A stretch of 64,000 nt of DNA from Membranipora membranacea. Its lineage: Eukaryota; Bryozoa; Gymnolaemata; Cheilostomatida; Membraniporidae. The stretch is from positions 21,576,001-21,640,000 of the forward strand of contig OU612073.1 of the NCBI GenBank assembly GCA_914767715.1. Reading direction: 5' to 3'. Under the pieces are notes generated by a model. The model had not been told where the DNA came from and did no database searches. It saw only the letters and a list, made by a program, of their open reading frames with translations. Positions 1-11,190 of this stretch are shown in pieces. The translations under genes and the position numbers were made by a program. Positions within the stretch are counted from its first letter, which is position 1; each line of letters opens with the position of its first letter.

Positions 1-60
1 GAGTAACAGGTAAACTGAACATAGACAAGGTAACATGTAAATAAACAGCTGGAGTCTTAC

Positions 61-1480
61 CAGGGGCTGCGGGGCTCGGATAGCCATAACCTAATCAATA
101 AGCAAACGAAAGTAAATAAAGAGGAAAATACTATGAGGCTTAGGTAAGAGCGAGCGACAAGATAGCTCAATCTTACCACTATATGTGTGACTTATCTAGT
201 TGAAGTTTGAATAATTTAGGGTTCGAGAGAACATTGTACTGTCAAAGCTAAGGATCGAAATCAAAGAGCAACCAATAGACTCAACAATAATAACCTTTCT
301 CTCGCCCGGGGGGCCGTCGGACGAGGGGCAAAAGTCTGGGGGGCTCAGACTACAACCTTCATTGTTATTATGTGTATGATTATAATGTCTATGAATTAAT
401 CAAATATTCGAGGAGCGTATAGTCAAACCGTCTGCTCAACTTGTAACTGACATGAAAGAAACCATCACCTGGAGGTACTAACCAGAGATGTAAGCTTATG
501 AGGTGTCACTACACAACACTAGCATTAATGGCTAGAGAATATTTCCTGTTTCAGGCCTTCAGCTGTTACATATATAATGGTAGCCTTACAGTGTTACAGG
601 GAAGCACACCACAAGTGGTACACATAATACATGACTGTTGCATTGAAACACAAGCAAACACTGTCACATATGATCATGCGGAGGCGCCGACACATAACGT
701 GCTCTGAAGTACCAACACACTCATTCTCAAACAGCGATGATAGCGATAACTCAAGTGATGAGAGCAAACCTGACTCTATATGCAGCCTGTATAGACAAAG
801 TTTGTTTAGTGGGACTATGTAAATAGAAAGATTCACATATTAATTCTATAACGTTTTTTGAAAAGCTGTGAATAATAAAATGGTAGGGAGGTTGAAAAGA
901 TTTATCACATAATCACATAATGGTCAGGTTGACTCTTATCACTCAATTTGTGTAGAAGAAGCTAAAAGCTGTAACCTTTACCTGGTTGAGGTTGATAGTA
1001 ACCTGCCAAAACAAATCAAGTTATCAGTGTCATATACCCATCAGTGGGTTCTGTCATCACGCACTTATTCCTATCTGGCTATTCATATCATACAGAAATT
1101 ATAAATAAATCTCAGATAGCATAGGCACTGGATTAAATAGTGGCAACCTGCTTTCACATACTGGTATAGGCCTATCCAATTAGTCACATCAATGAGTTTG
1201 ACAACTTGGTCTTGTCAGAGATGCCCCAAAGCTCTTATGAAAAAGTGAAATGTCATTGCCTGTAAGTCTGCTTACCTGGAGGTGCACCTGGTTGTCCGGG
1301 TGGTGGGTATCCGGGCTGTCCGGGTGGTGGATATCCAGGCTGTCCGGGTGGTGGGTAACCGGGCTGACCGGGTGGTGGGTATCCAGGCTGTCCAGGTGGT
1401 GGGTATCCTGGCTGGCCGGGTGGTGGATACCCAGGTTGTCCTGCGCCATAATCAGGTGGTGGTTGCTTTTGGTCTGCCAT
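61..1480 (-). CDS. PGY-repeat protein, 5' exons only (gene runs off the left edge)
   Basis: Three exons are visible on the minus strand: 1480-1276 (start ATG at 1480), 1002-982 and 90-61. Each ends at a clear donor (GTAAGC, GTAAAG, GTAAGA) and the two internal exons follow CAG or TAG acceptors. All joins are phase 1, so the small exons (21 and 30 nt) are symmetric modules that can be skipped or added without breaking the frame. The protein begins MADQKQPPPDYG, then about six or seven copies of an eight-residue GQPGYPPP unit, then GYYQPQP and GYGYPSPAAPG. Such PGY/PPGY tails occur at the N-termini of scramblases, peflin-type EF-hand proteins and annexins A7/A11, and in small membrane proteins. 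The functional domain would lie beyond base 1, so no family is assigned. The next gene on the same strand is a scramblase, so a tandem paralogue with a longer N-terminal tail is one possibility. Confidence 0.7.
305..350. repeat. Short GC-rich dispersed element, copy 1
   Basis: About 46 bp, much richer in G+C than the surroundings, containing GGGGGGCCGTCGGAC and GTCTGGGGGGCTCAGAC. It matches 28921-28965 almost base for base, apart from a few differences near the middle. The flanks of the two copies are not alike. Nature unknown. Confidence 0.75.
1285..1445 (-). repeat. In-frame 24-bp coding minisatellite (GQPGYPPP units)
   Basis: Tandem 24-bp units, varying by single substitutions, encode GQPGYPPP on the minus strand. 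Because the unit is a multiple of three, other frames and the plus strand also stay open here; those ORFs are by-products of the repeat. Confidence 0.85.
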
Positions 1481-4022
1481 AGTCAGAGTTTCTAACAAAA
1501 TTGAAAAAAGTCAAGATTTGGATAGAAAAACCAGGAGCATTTCATTAGATAGAAGCTATTTTGTAGACAGTAACATGTCAAAATTTAATTATAATGAGGG
1601 TATATCGGTTGTAGGCCTAACCCAACTGAATGACTAGAAAAAGACATTGCTGCTCATCTTAACATGAGAAATAAAGAACAACTTGTAGGTAGTGTAGTCT
1701 ACATTATTCATTCTACTCTAGTAGTCTACCAGCTGCTAAGCTGGTGAGCGATACCTGCTAGGCTCTCGCTTTCAAATCGCTCAGTCATTGATGGAACTAT
1801 ATACATTCTGAGTGAGCGATTATTGAGTGATTTGGTGAAATTGAAAGCCCAAGTGAGTGATAATTTTGAGCGATGTTATAGTGATAACTTGCTTTAGTAA
1901 AGCATTGCTCATTCTAGTTGAAAGACCACCCTGACAACCATTATTATTTTCCTAGGGGCTAGAGGCCATTTTTGCAAAAGTGTAGATATTCTATGTCACC
2001 TATAACTTCAGCTCGGTCTCAATTCTGACAGTGACAATAGGCACAACAAAACCAGCTCCTCTGGCATATAATTATTTTATATGACCTCACTAACCCTTCT
2101 CTATATTAGAGCCTCTAGTCTTTGCAACAGGGAGAATTGCAGCAAGAAATGACTGCTGTGGTGTGGGACAGTTTTGTTTAGTTATTCTGCACATGGTTTT
2201 GCATGTCATGTCTCTCTCTAACACCACAGTCTTTGCCACTGGATGAGCATAGCAATGATATAACAATTAATTCACAAGTGAAGAATTAGAAAAGTACTCA
2301 CTGTTTCAAAATTGTATATAACCTAACTTCTCCTCTGTCTTGTCACAACCAGTTTCTCTTCTCCTCTCAAGTTTGTTTCCGGCTTGATCTCGATATATAT
2401 GTAGTGGTTTAATTTGTCGTGTGATTGTTGGACAATGTATAAGCTCTCAATGGATGGACACCGCCCACAAATTGTAATTGGGAGTTCTCACCACTTACAA
2501 TAAGAGGAGGCAACTATTTCAATTTCAACACATAATTGTAGATTTGATTGTATTTCATCAGGGAGGGTGATTAAATAAGATGTCTTCATCTGCATTAACA
2601 AAAGAGATAATATTGTTTGTCATTCCTATTATGGTTGTGGTCCGTATTAGAAAATTCAGCGGTATCGCTCAATTTACTAGACTTAGTCGCCAGTGATCAG
2701 GGTTTTCTATGACTATGGGATGCCAGAAAATTCAGCATACGCCAGCGCCAACTTGTTTATTTATGTATCCATGTATGTATATTATCATGTAATGTGTACA
2801 AGTACAAATTTCCCTAATTAATTCGTTACAGCTTTCGAAGAATAAAAATAACTCGAAATGATGCTGCATTGAGACGATTCTAGATCTGTCAACACTCTTC
2901 ATTCAATGTTCTATAAATATTGAATTGGAAGACACTATTAAATTATCTAGCTCTATTCACTGCAACAGGGCACTTAGGGATGTGGTTCATGCATATGTAG
3001 CCTTATCTCAGCGGCCTGTTTTTTTGTGTTTTTTGGGGAGATAAGGCTATGATTATGTGTATATGTGCTATGATTACCTGCTGTGGCCACTTCTTTGGTT
3101 GTGCCAGTTAGTCCATTGTAGTGCTGGGCCAGCAACATATCAACTGCTGATTTCAATTCCAGACCAACTTCCCACTACTACAATGTTTGTTCTGGCTTAT
3201 GGGAATCACACTTTTATTAGTAATATAACTTGAAGACAAAAGATGACAAAAGAAAAAATAGACAGAAAACGAGCACATAATGGACAAATTGTCCAGCTGA
3301 GCGGCGTGATGTGGATGTTCTTATCTGATGATAGATAAACTCTACAAGAGATTGAGCATAAGCTGGATGGGTCAGATTTCATCAGCCAAAGAAAAACCTT
3401 GAAATTATTTGTACTGTAACACTATAGAAAAAAAGTGAATCAGTGATGAACAAGGTAAAAATTAAATCAGAAACAGTAAAACAGGAAATCATGAATTGAA
3501 TACAAATATTGGAACAGCACTGTACCATAGAGATCTGTATTATTATCTAAAAAAAACATTTTTTTTATCACTCCCTGGATCAAATTGGAGATTGATGACA
3601 CAAGTGGGGGGAGGGGGGGAGTAATCAATAACTCTCAAACTGTAAATGTAAATATATGAAAAGAAAAGACAAACATTGAATTTTATTGGATAGTTGTTTG
3701 TGTAATCGGGGGGGGGGGGGGAGGTTATCAGCAGTATGAAGCTAGCAAAAACGAGCTAGTATATTACATAGAGATAACTCTATGGTATATTACATAGAGA
3801 TAACTCTATGGTATATTACATAGAGATAACTCTATGGTATATTATCACAGAAAATACTGATCAATCATATAAAATAGAGACATATCATCCTCTGAACCGA
3901 AGTATAAGAATATCATTTCAGTTAGGCGCAGCAACTATCACGCTGGATTTGGTTTTGTTACAATATGTGCATGTGCCATGTTAGGCTTATCACTGCTGCT
4001 CTCTGTACCATGGTGTTGAATC
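1481..4022. other. Intergenic region between the PGY-repeat gene and the scramblase gene
   Basis: No coding exon could be supported. It would hold the 5' flank of the gene at 1480 and the 3' UTR of the scramblase gene. It contains GAGCGAT-rich, partly inverted repeats around 1740-1880, poly-G runs near 3605 and 3708-3721, and a tandem hairpin repeat at 3760-3844. Confidence 0.6.
3760..3844. repeat. 26-bp tandem repeat, three identical copies, each a small hairpin
   Basis: Three identical 26-bp units at 3760-3785, 3786-3811 and 3812-3837, plus the first 7 bases of a fourth. Each unit holds the inverted repeat CATAGAG-ATAA-CTCTATG, so each can fold into a 7-bp stem. It lies just beyond the scramblase stop codon, possibly within its 3' UTR. 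Confidence 0.9.
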
Positions 4023-7000
4023 TTACTTGTTATTCTGTTCAAAGAACATATAATCCTGAAAAAGAGGAAGATTAACCAGCAAATTTAACCAGAGAAATAA
4101 CACAGAGATGCAGTAACAATTAGTCTGGTTTTGTTTGGAGGTTTTTTTCTTGCGAACATCATCGATTCTGTCATTGTTTCAAGCTTCTGAATCTTGAGTT
4201 TCACTGAATATGAAATCTTAACTCTAGTGACATCTTAACTCTGGTGACATCGAGTCAATAATATTATATCTAGGATTGACCTGAACTTCTTGAGAATTAC
4301 AGATTAAATCTATATTGTGTGAATGTTGTTAACATTTTGATTCACCCCCTCCCCCATAACTGTTACACTAGCCATGTTCACATGGCCGTGTGAACAGGGC
4401 TACTGTTACACATCATGCAAATGAGTCATACTCACAATAAGGAAGAGTGTTCCTATCATAGTAGCCTTCATTTTTACGTCTAAGTCCATGGGGAAGCTGA
4501 CGCCAAAGTTGGAGGCGTCAGTACACCCCCGCAGACAGCCAGCCCACTGCTTGTTAATCTTACCGACCTGGTGCTGCCCGTCAGCTGAATTAACCTATAA
4601 CATTTCAAACCATGTTAGGTTAACATTCATTTCGATAAAGGGCATATGGGGAACTTTGAAACATGGTCAGAATGCCGGGAACTTTTATCACCCAATAACC
4701 GTTATGACTAGGCCTTCATCATACTAAGATTCAATTCCGATTTAGACCCAATAGTGTAAAAGGAGTCTTTGCCGTTGCAGATGTTGTATGCCCTGAAGCT
4801 GGATTGGTCAGACAACTATTCCATTGATACAGGTTCTATATCTTTGATGAGACACCATTATTGTGTGTAGCTACTGAAATTCTAGTGCCACAACACTTTT
4901 CACGGTTGACTGAATTTTCAAATAAAAATAAAACTAAAAAAAACAAACAGATGGGTCTGTCAATTAGTATCGGCATGGCTTTTTGAACCAATCATTGCAA
5001 TCACTTAACTTGGAATCCTCGCTATTTTTGTCATCCAACTACGTTAATGCGATTGACCACTCAGAGAGATTTGGGAAGGAGGCTTCTAGCAGGTCTTGTT
5101 CATTCCGAAAATAAATAAGATTTGGCTATTTTCGAAAATTAAATATATTATAATATCTAATTACTTCAGAATAACATGTGTCATTTATTTTGTCAATATG
5201 TACAAATTCTACCATAGATGGATGATATGGTAATGGTTTGAGAAGAAGAAAGTTACCTGAAACTCGACATCGTCAGTGCAGCAGGGACCCTGACAACCGA
5301 TTCCACAACACCCATTACCGTCCACAACAAATATAACCTGTCCGGATGAATCCATCACCTGAAACTTGGGATAACAACATCCACTCTTTCTGTAACATAA
5401 GAGAGACAAACAGGTCTCAAGTCTTTATTCAACAGTGAGAGATCAAGGTTCATCAAGGTAGAGTATTTTGATTGTGTTTTACATTTTAAAATCTGTACTG
5501 TTTACACTCTAGATTCGGTCACAATCAAGCTCATTTAGTGTCGGAAGATTTAATTGTTTGCATACTTATCAAGACTAAAACATTATTAAATTAACGATTT
5601 AAAAAAATATATTTAAAAAAATTGATAACTTCTATGAAACAGAATTTTATCTGTAGTGCAATATTTTAGATATTTGTTACGACTCTTATTGTGATTTCTG
5701 TGCCGACAGAGCGGTGGCAGAGGTAAGAAAATCAAATTTTCTGAAATTCTTCCTCCCTTATAATATCAACGTCCCATCATTTCTGTGCGATAAAGTAAAA
5801 GCGCAAAAGGCTCAAGCTCATTTGAAATCCTGTCTTGCTCGAAATGAAATTACAGTGAGTTTTCAATAAGCAAACTTTATGATATCATTGATCACTAAAA
5901 GTGTAGGTATCTGATTTTGCTGACAAAAGGTAAGCTACCATGTTTACAAATAAAGGGCAAAATTACCAGGGAGAGTGGAGTATCAATTATTTACAAACCT
6001 AATTCAATCAACTTGGACAGGTAATGTGTTTTGACCATGGGTAGTTCTTTGCGAGCTAACTTTTAATATGATGGATATGTTATTGTACAAAATGGTTTTT
6101 CTTCCATATTAGTGTGGTTGGTTGGAAGCTCAAGTTCACACCTACAGTGTACTGACATATGTACTTACAGTGTACTTACATTTGTTTGATACTGCCCACG
6201 ACCTGACCTGGGGGAGCCTCGACAGTGATCTCACCAGCGCAGCAGTCCATCCCAGAGCAGCAGAAACAAGGAGCTACAGAGCAGAACTTAAACTCTCTGT
6301 TCAGTCTGATTACCTCCTGTTAACATAGAATAGCACTTGGGTACTGCGAGAGGCGGCCAGCGGAAAGACACTTACCATCGCTTTCCACATCCATACAAAC
6401 AAATGCTGATTTGTCCATTTCTTTTTAGAGAATTGACCCAGTAACCATGTACAGTAAGAGTTGTAATAATTTTGAAAATCAGTGGATCTATGGAAAAGTT
6501 AACACAATGACTTTGTGATAGATTTCCAATCCTTCCATGAAATACTTGTTTCACCATGTGACTGGGTTTCTGATTTATGTAATGAAGCATGTAATAAATA
6601 AAAAAGATGGAATTGATATACAGTATGATCACATCCTCTACGACAACCAGCACATTATGAAGTTTGTTTTGGCACTAACTGTAAAACAATGATTAAATAA
6701 AATATTAAAAATGAATACTGATACCTGTCCGAGATTGTCTGTGATGTGCATGACGAAAGCTCGAGCGTTGCCGCAGCACTGACGCGAACAGACATCAGAT
6801 TCCTCGGAGGCAAAGAAGACCTGCTGTCCAACTGAGTTTTTCACTACGTATCTATTACTAACCTCCCAACCCGTCAGCACTACAATATAAGTAAGACGTC
6901 AGATTCACTCATACCAAACAAACCAAAACCAGTGGCCACGTGATATACATAATTCTATAATACAAGGGAAAATAATGAAAATAATAAAAACTTTCAAATC

Positions 7001-8938
7001 TCTGGATTGGATCATGGCTTGCTTACATCGATATCTTCAAAAATTGTTGTTGTCAAAAGAAATATAAAAGTAAAATTCAGTCATCAAATTACAATTTTAT
7101 TAAAGAATTACGAATTAAGAAATTTGATGACAATGCAATATGATTTCTAAAGTTTGAGTCCATATGAAGTGAAGTTTTTCTATCTAAAGAGTTATCATTA
7201 TTCACATGTCAGCCAATCTATAGGGCTATTGCTAATCATTGTCTTATCTGTCAATAGAGGGGCAACTAATAACAAACACCAGCCAATCTGGTGGCATGTT
7301 TGGCCAGTCAGCGCACAAGTCTTTTTTTGCAGGCCACTTTTTCTATAAGTTAGGTGTTAGCGGTTGGGTCTTGAAGTTTGTAATAACTTTTGATAAAATG
7401 ACCTGCAGATAAAAAACATTCAGTTGCCGCTGGGACATATATTAATATTTGCTGATACTAAAACAAATTTAGCAAAGGAATTATTCATGACCCATGGGGC
7501 CAGATGTTTGAATTTGACAGCAGGTCTACTGGCAGTACCAAGACGACGAAATATCAGTTTTTGCTCAAATTTAATACCACATCGCTAATTCCACTCATAC
7601 AGCGTCATATATATATATATATATTTATACATAAAAAGATGCCAGCAACACTAGTTGCTAACTCAAATCTAGCTAAGACATACCTCTCCGTTCTAGCCTT
7701 ACCTACCTTTATGGTTTTTTAAAACTTAACAAAAAATGGGCCTTTGAAGGCTACTCCGTAAAGGTCTTCTGAAGGAAGGTATTATTTCGTTTTAATCATC
7801 TATTAACATTTTTGGCCCGCATCAATATTGACCTTATTTATGAAGTTGTTGGCTCTGCGAAGTTACAATCAATATAGAATAACATAGCAGACTGGTCTTA
7901 TGTTACATTACGGGATAATCAGCTTTGCCAATGACTATTTATAATCTTTGGCTTTGCTGTAGGAGACCTAGATAAGTTACGACATCACATGTTTATTACT
8001 TTCTTGGCTATAAATAACTGCCATTGGCCATTTCTCAATATTTGATTTAGAATCATAGTGAATGGAAACATAATAATCACACTCACAAATAATAGGTCAT
8101 GTGAGAGGTCTAGTTTTAGTACGACTCAAGACTATGATTCACAGTCACAACTAAATAATATAATGGATAATTAGCATTGCTGCTTGACAAAACAGCAAAC
8201 TCTGTAAGTGGGACAAAAACTAGGACAAAAATTAAAAATCAACTACTTAGTTGTAGCGCCTGTGCAACAAAAAGCAAGCAAGTCAAGCATGCAAATAAGT
8301 TATTATTGTCAGTCTCATCATTGAGTAAAGCTTTTTCATCGATTTAATTTAATGGAGCATCCCCAACAATTCCAGCAGCAGCCATAATATTTATATTGAA
8401 ATTTTGAGGTACTACCATCAGTATGAGTAAAAAAGTAAAACAAGGCTCTATACCTGTAAAGTAGGACTACCCGCACATAAGGTCAACAACGATCAAGTTA
8501 TATACTGTTGCATACTCTGCATACCTCTGATTATTGGAATGTGAATTCATTCATGTTCATTACATTACAGTACATTGTGAACCGTCTGATGGAATTAGGT
8601 TGAGGTCAAATATCTAGGTGGCATTTTATGGCTCTAAAGATCAGGATAAAAATCCTAATAGTGTAATCCATAGCGCATCAGTGCGCAATACCACAAAAAG
8701 ATAGCATATGTTTTAGTCGACAAAGTGTTGGATACTAGGAGAATAATGTATGTTATACCAGGGTTATATGTTATCCCTGGTTATACTAACCTTCAAACAG
8801 CTCAATCTGCTGATGAACAAGAATCTGATCAATCTGACTTAAATATTCTAGTCCAGGTGGGCACCCAGGTACAGGCTGAGGTTTAGCCATCCATACTACC
8901 TGCTGTCCTTCTCCCGGGGCTTGTGTTGTCGTCGCCAT
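4023..8938 (-). CDS. Phospholipid scramblase (PLSCR family)
   Basis: Six minus-strand exons: 8938-8791, 6879-6725, 6316-6180, 5389-5257, 4594-4436 and 4055-4023, total 765 nt, 254 aa. Phases agree at every join. The family mediates Ca2+-dependent, bidirectional lipid movement across the plasma membrane. Visible signatures: [20 protein letters not shown] near the N-terminus, the cysteine-rich stretch [16 protein letters not shown] (the palmitoylated region in mammalian members), then [18 protein letters not shown] (the EF-hand-like Ca2+ segment) followed by the C-terminal membrane helix [16 protein letters not shown]. Residues 1-49 are short compared with human PLSCR1; only a brief proline-rich head is present. 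The start is the ATG at 8938, in an exon that continues directly into the conserved domain. The next gene upstream is the divergent EEP gene, 2.25 kb away. Confidence 0.94.
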
Positions 8939-11190
8939 GATGTGTCTGAAGCTCACTGTCTATCTGCAACAGCAAGTATCCATGTTTTGTAAAAAATGAG
9001 TTGGTAAAGTTTCCTCGGCGCGTAAGAAGGCACACAAGACATTCAAGGAGCACAAACATTTTTTCTATGAACCGAGGCATGTGGAGTGTACTGACAACGC
9101 GCTGATCAATTTGAATTGGCTAAAGAGTTTATAGTATCGACCGCTGTAGGTTTTAATGGTATCAAACATTATTAAAGTTTGTGCGAAGCCACGCACTGTA
9201 TGAATTTCCATGTTTATCTGCTATGAGTAGCAAGTTTTTCCCGACATTTTTAAAAGACACTGCATTGGTGAGCGTGCCGGCAGCAGTCACATGAGAACAG
9301 AGTGCAATCTCAGTGACAGCACTTGATGAGAAAATACATTTGCTAACTACTGCTAACTAGAATGGGTTAAAGATGACAGTCATGCTGCACTGATAGGAAG
9401 GAAATTGTTGAATGTTTGGCAATCCCGTATTAATGATATGCCTGGCAACAAGCTGATGGTGTAGTTCATTCATGGTCAAGTGATACTTTGCATCTATCTA
9501 TCTATGCATAAACTATACACCCAAAATATGCATCATTGACAATATATATCAGTGTTTCTACAATCCAAATATTGGTATAACAGTGGAAGTTTACTTTCAA
9601 AAGTATGTTTCATGTATGTTTGCTAGCATATTCGTTGCCCACCTACAGTAACATCTATCAGACATAGTTCAAATTGTACTAACTAACTAAGCCCCAGGGT
9701 TTGGAGGAGGGAAGGGTCAATTGAAAGTAGTCATGTCATGTCTTGCATAGATAGTAGTAGCTAGATTAAAAATAGAGACACAAGACAAACATCAATCACA
9801 GAGTGTTGAGTAACCATAATCCTGTCTTGTATTGTAGTGCCCCCCCCCCCCCACAACAAACTCAAGTCAAAGCTGTCAAGACAGGATAAGGTAGAATCAG
9901 GGAATACATAGTGCAGTAAAGTGCACTATCTCTATAGAATAAACTTAGTAACACACAAATAACTTTGAGGATACACTGCTGCAAGTCAAAATAATGGTCA
10001 GCTACTGCCCCCGATTGGTTAAATGATAAATCATCTTACCTTGTGCTTGTACTAGTGCTATGTTAATTGGACCAGCCCTTATTTACAAATAAAAAGTGTG
10101 ACTTGGGTAGTTTCTGTTTAGAATTTGTTCAGCCCATAGAATTCAATGCCTGATCATTCGATTGAAATATTATCGGAAATAATCATAAAACATAATATAA
10201 ATATCCGAGGCTTCTTAGTAAATTGATGCACCAAAATCACTATATTTTACTGAAAGAGCAACTTGGTGCTATAGCAAGTCTGCACTCACAATAATCATTG
10301 GCTAAAAGGAAAACTAGCAGCTGAGTGAAAGTGCCCTAAAGACAAACTAGCCAAGGAGAATACTGGATTTAGTTGTGGATTGTGTCCAAGTGAGTCAACA
10401 CAGAGCATTTAAGCTAAACAAGTGAAACAAAAAGTAGTTGCTCGCATAAAAGAATATCAACCTTCTTAAGTTAGTGCAGCCCTAGAAGTAGAAGTGTGTG
10501 GTGGTGTGTATTTTCATGGTTTTCGTTGTTTTGTCTGGAAAAAACAGCTCAGCTGTTAGAGGTGCAGAAAGAAGTCAAGAAAACCTTTCATAACATGCCA
10601 ACCAGAGGTGAGAGCAGCCTGGTCTGTGTCACTCCACAAATCTTGTTGTTGGAGAAGTAAACAATCAATGTAATGACCAAATAGAATATAAATGAATATG
10701 ATTCAATTTATTCATTGGAAGTGGATTAAAATTGAACAGTTACGGTGGAGTGAGTAGACCCCCCTCCCCCCAGCCCGACACTAGCTAGGGACCACAACAT
10801 TCCCACTTGCATGGTATGAGCATGGGAAACTAAGCACATACCTCTGGAAGAAGAAGATGTAGGTGTTTAAACATGTATGTATAATTTGAAGCGCGAAGGG
10901 CGAGGCAAAGTGAGTGTTGGCTTTCCGACTCCAACCAAGTCCAATCTTTGTTTGCTAGGGTATTGGCTATTTGCAGTGAGCTCATATGACCCAGTAGGTA
11001 TGGGGAGGGCATGAAAGCCGCACGAAAACATCTGGATTATGTGCATAAAAGATTGTGTTCATTGTCGAGGCAATGATATAGTCTGCCTCTTTGATCATTT
11101 TATTACAAAGAAAGATACATTGTGGTCTGGTTTAGTAGGTATAAACATTTCTTTAAAAAAGTACATTTTGATTACAGATTGATATAAAGC
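8939..11190. other. Divergent intergenic region, scramblase / EEP gene
   Basis: This 2.25 kb stretch must contain both 5' flanks, since the genes on either side are transcribed away from each other. No supported exon, tRNA or conserved ORF was seen. A C-homopolymer lies at about 9841-9852. Short ORFs here have no family resemblance or splice context. Confidence 0.6.

Noticed and set aside
1250-1495. Plus-strand ORFs rich in Trp/Gly/Val opposite the PGY-repeat exon
   Set aside because: Antisense by-products of a 24-bp coding repeat; the minus-strand reading has a start, donor and downstream exons.
9841-9852. Homopolymer C run (also poly-G at about 3708 and 23395)
   Set aside because: Simple low-complexity tracts without evident function; possibly length-unstable or sequencing-sensitive.
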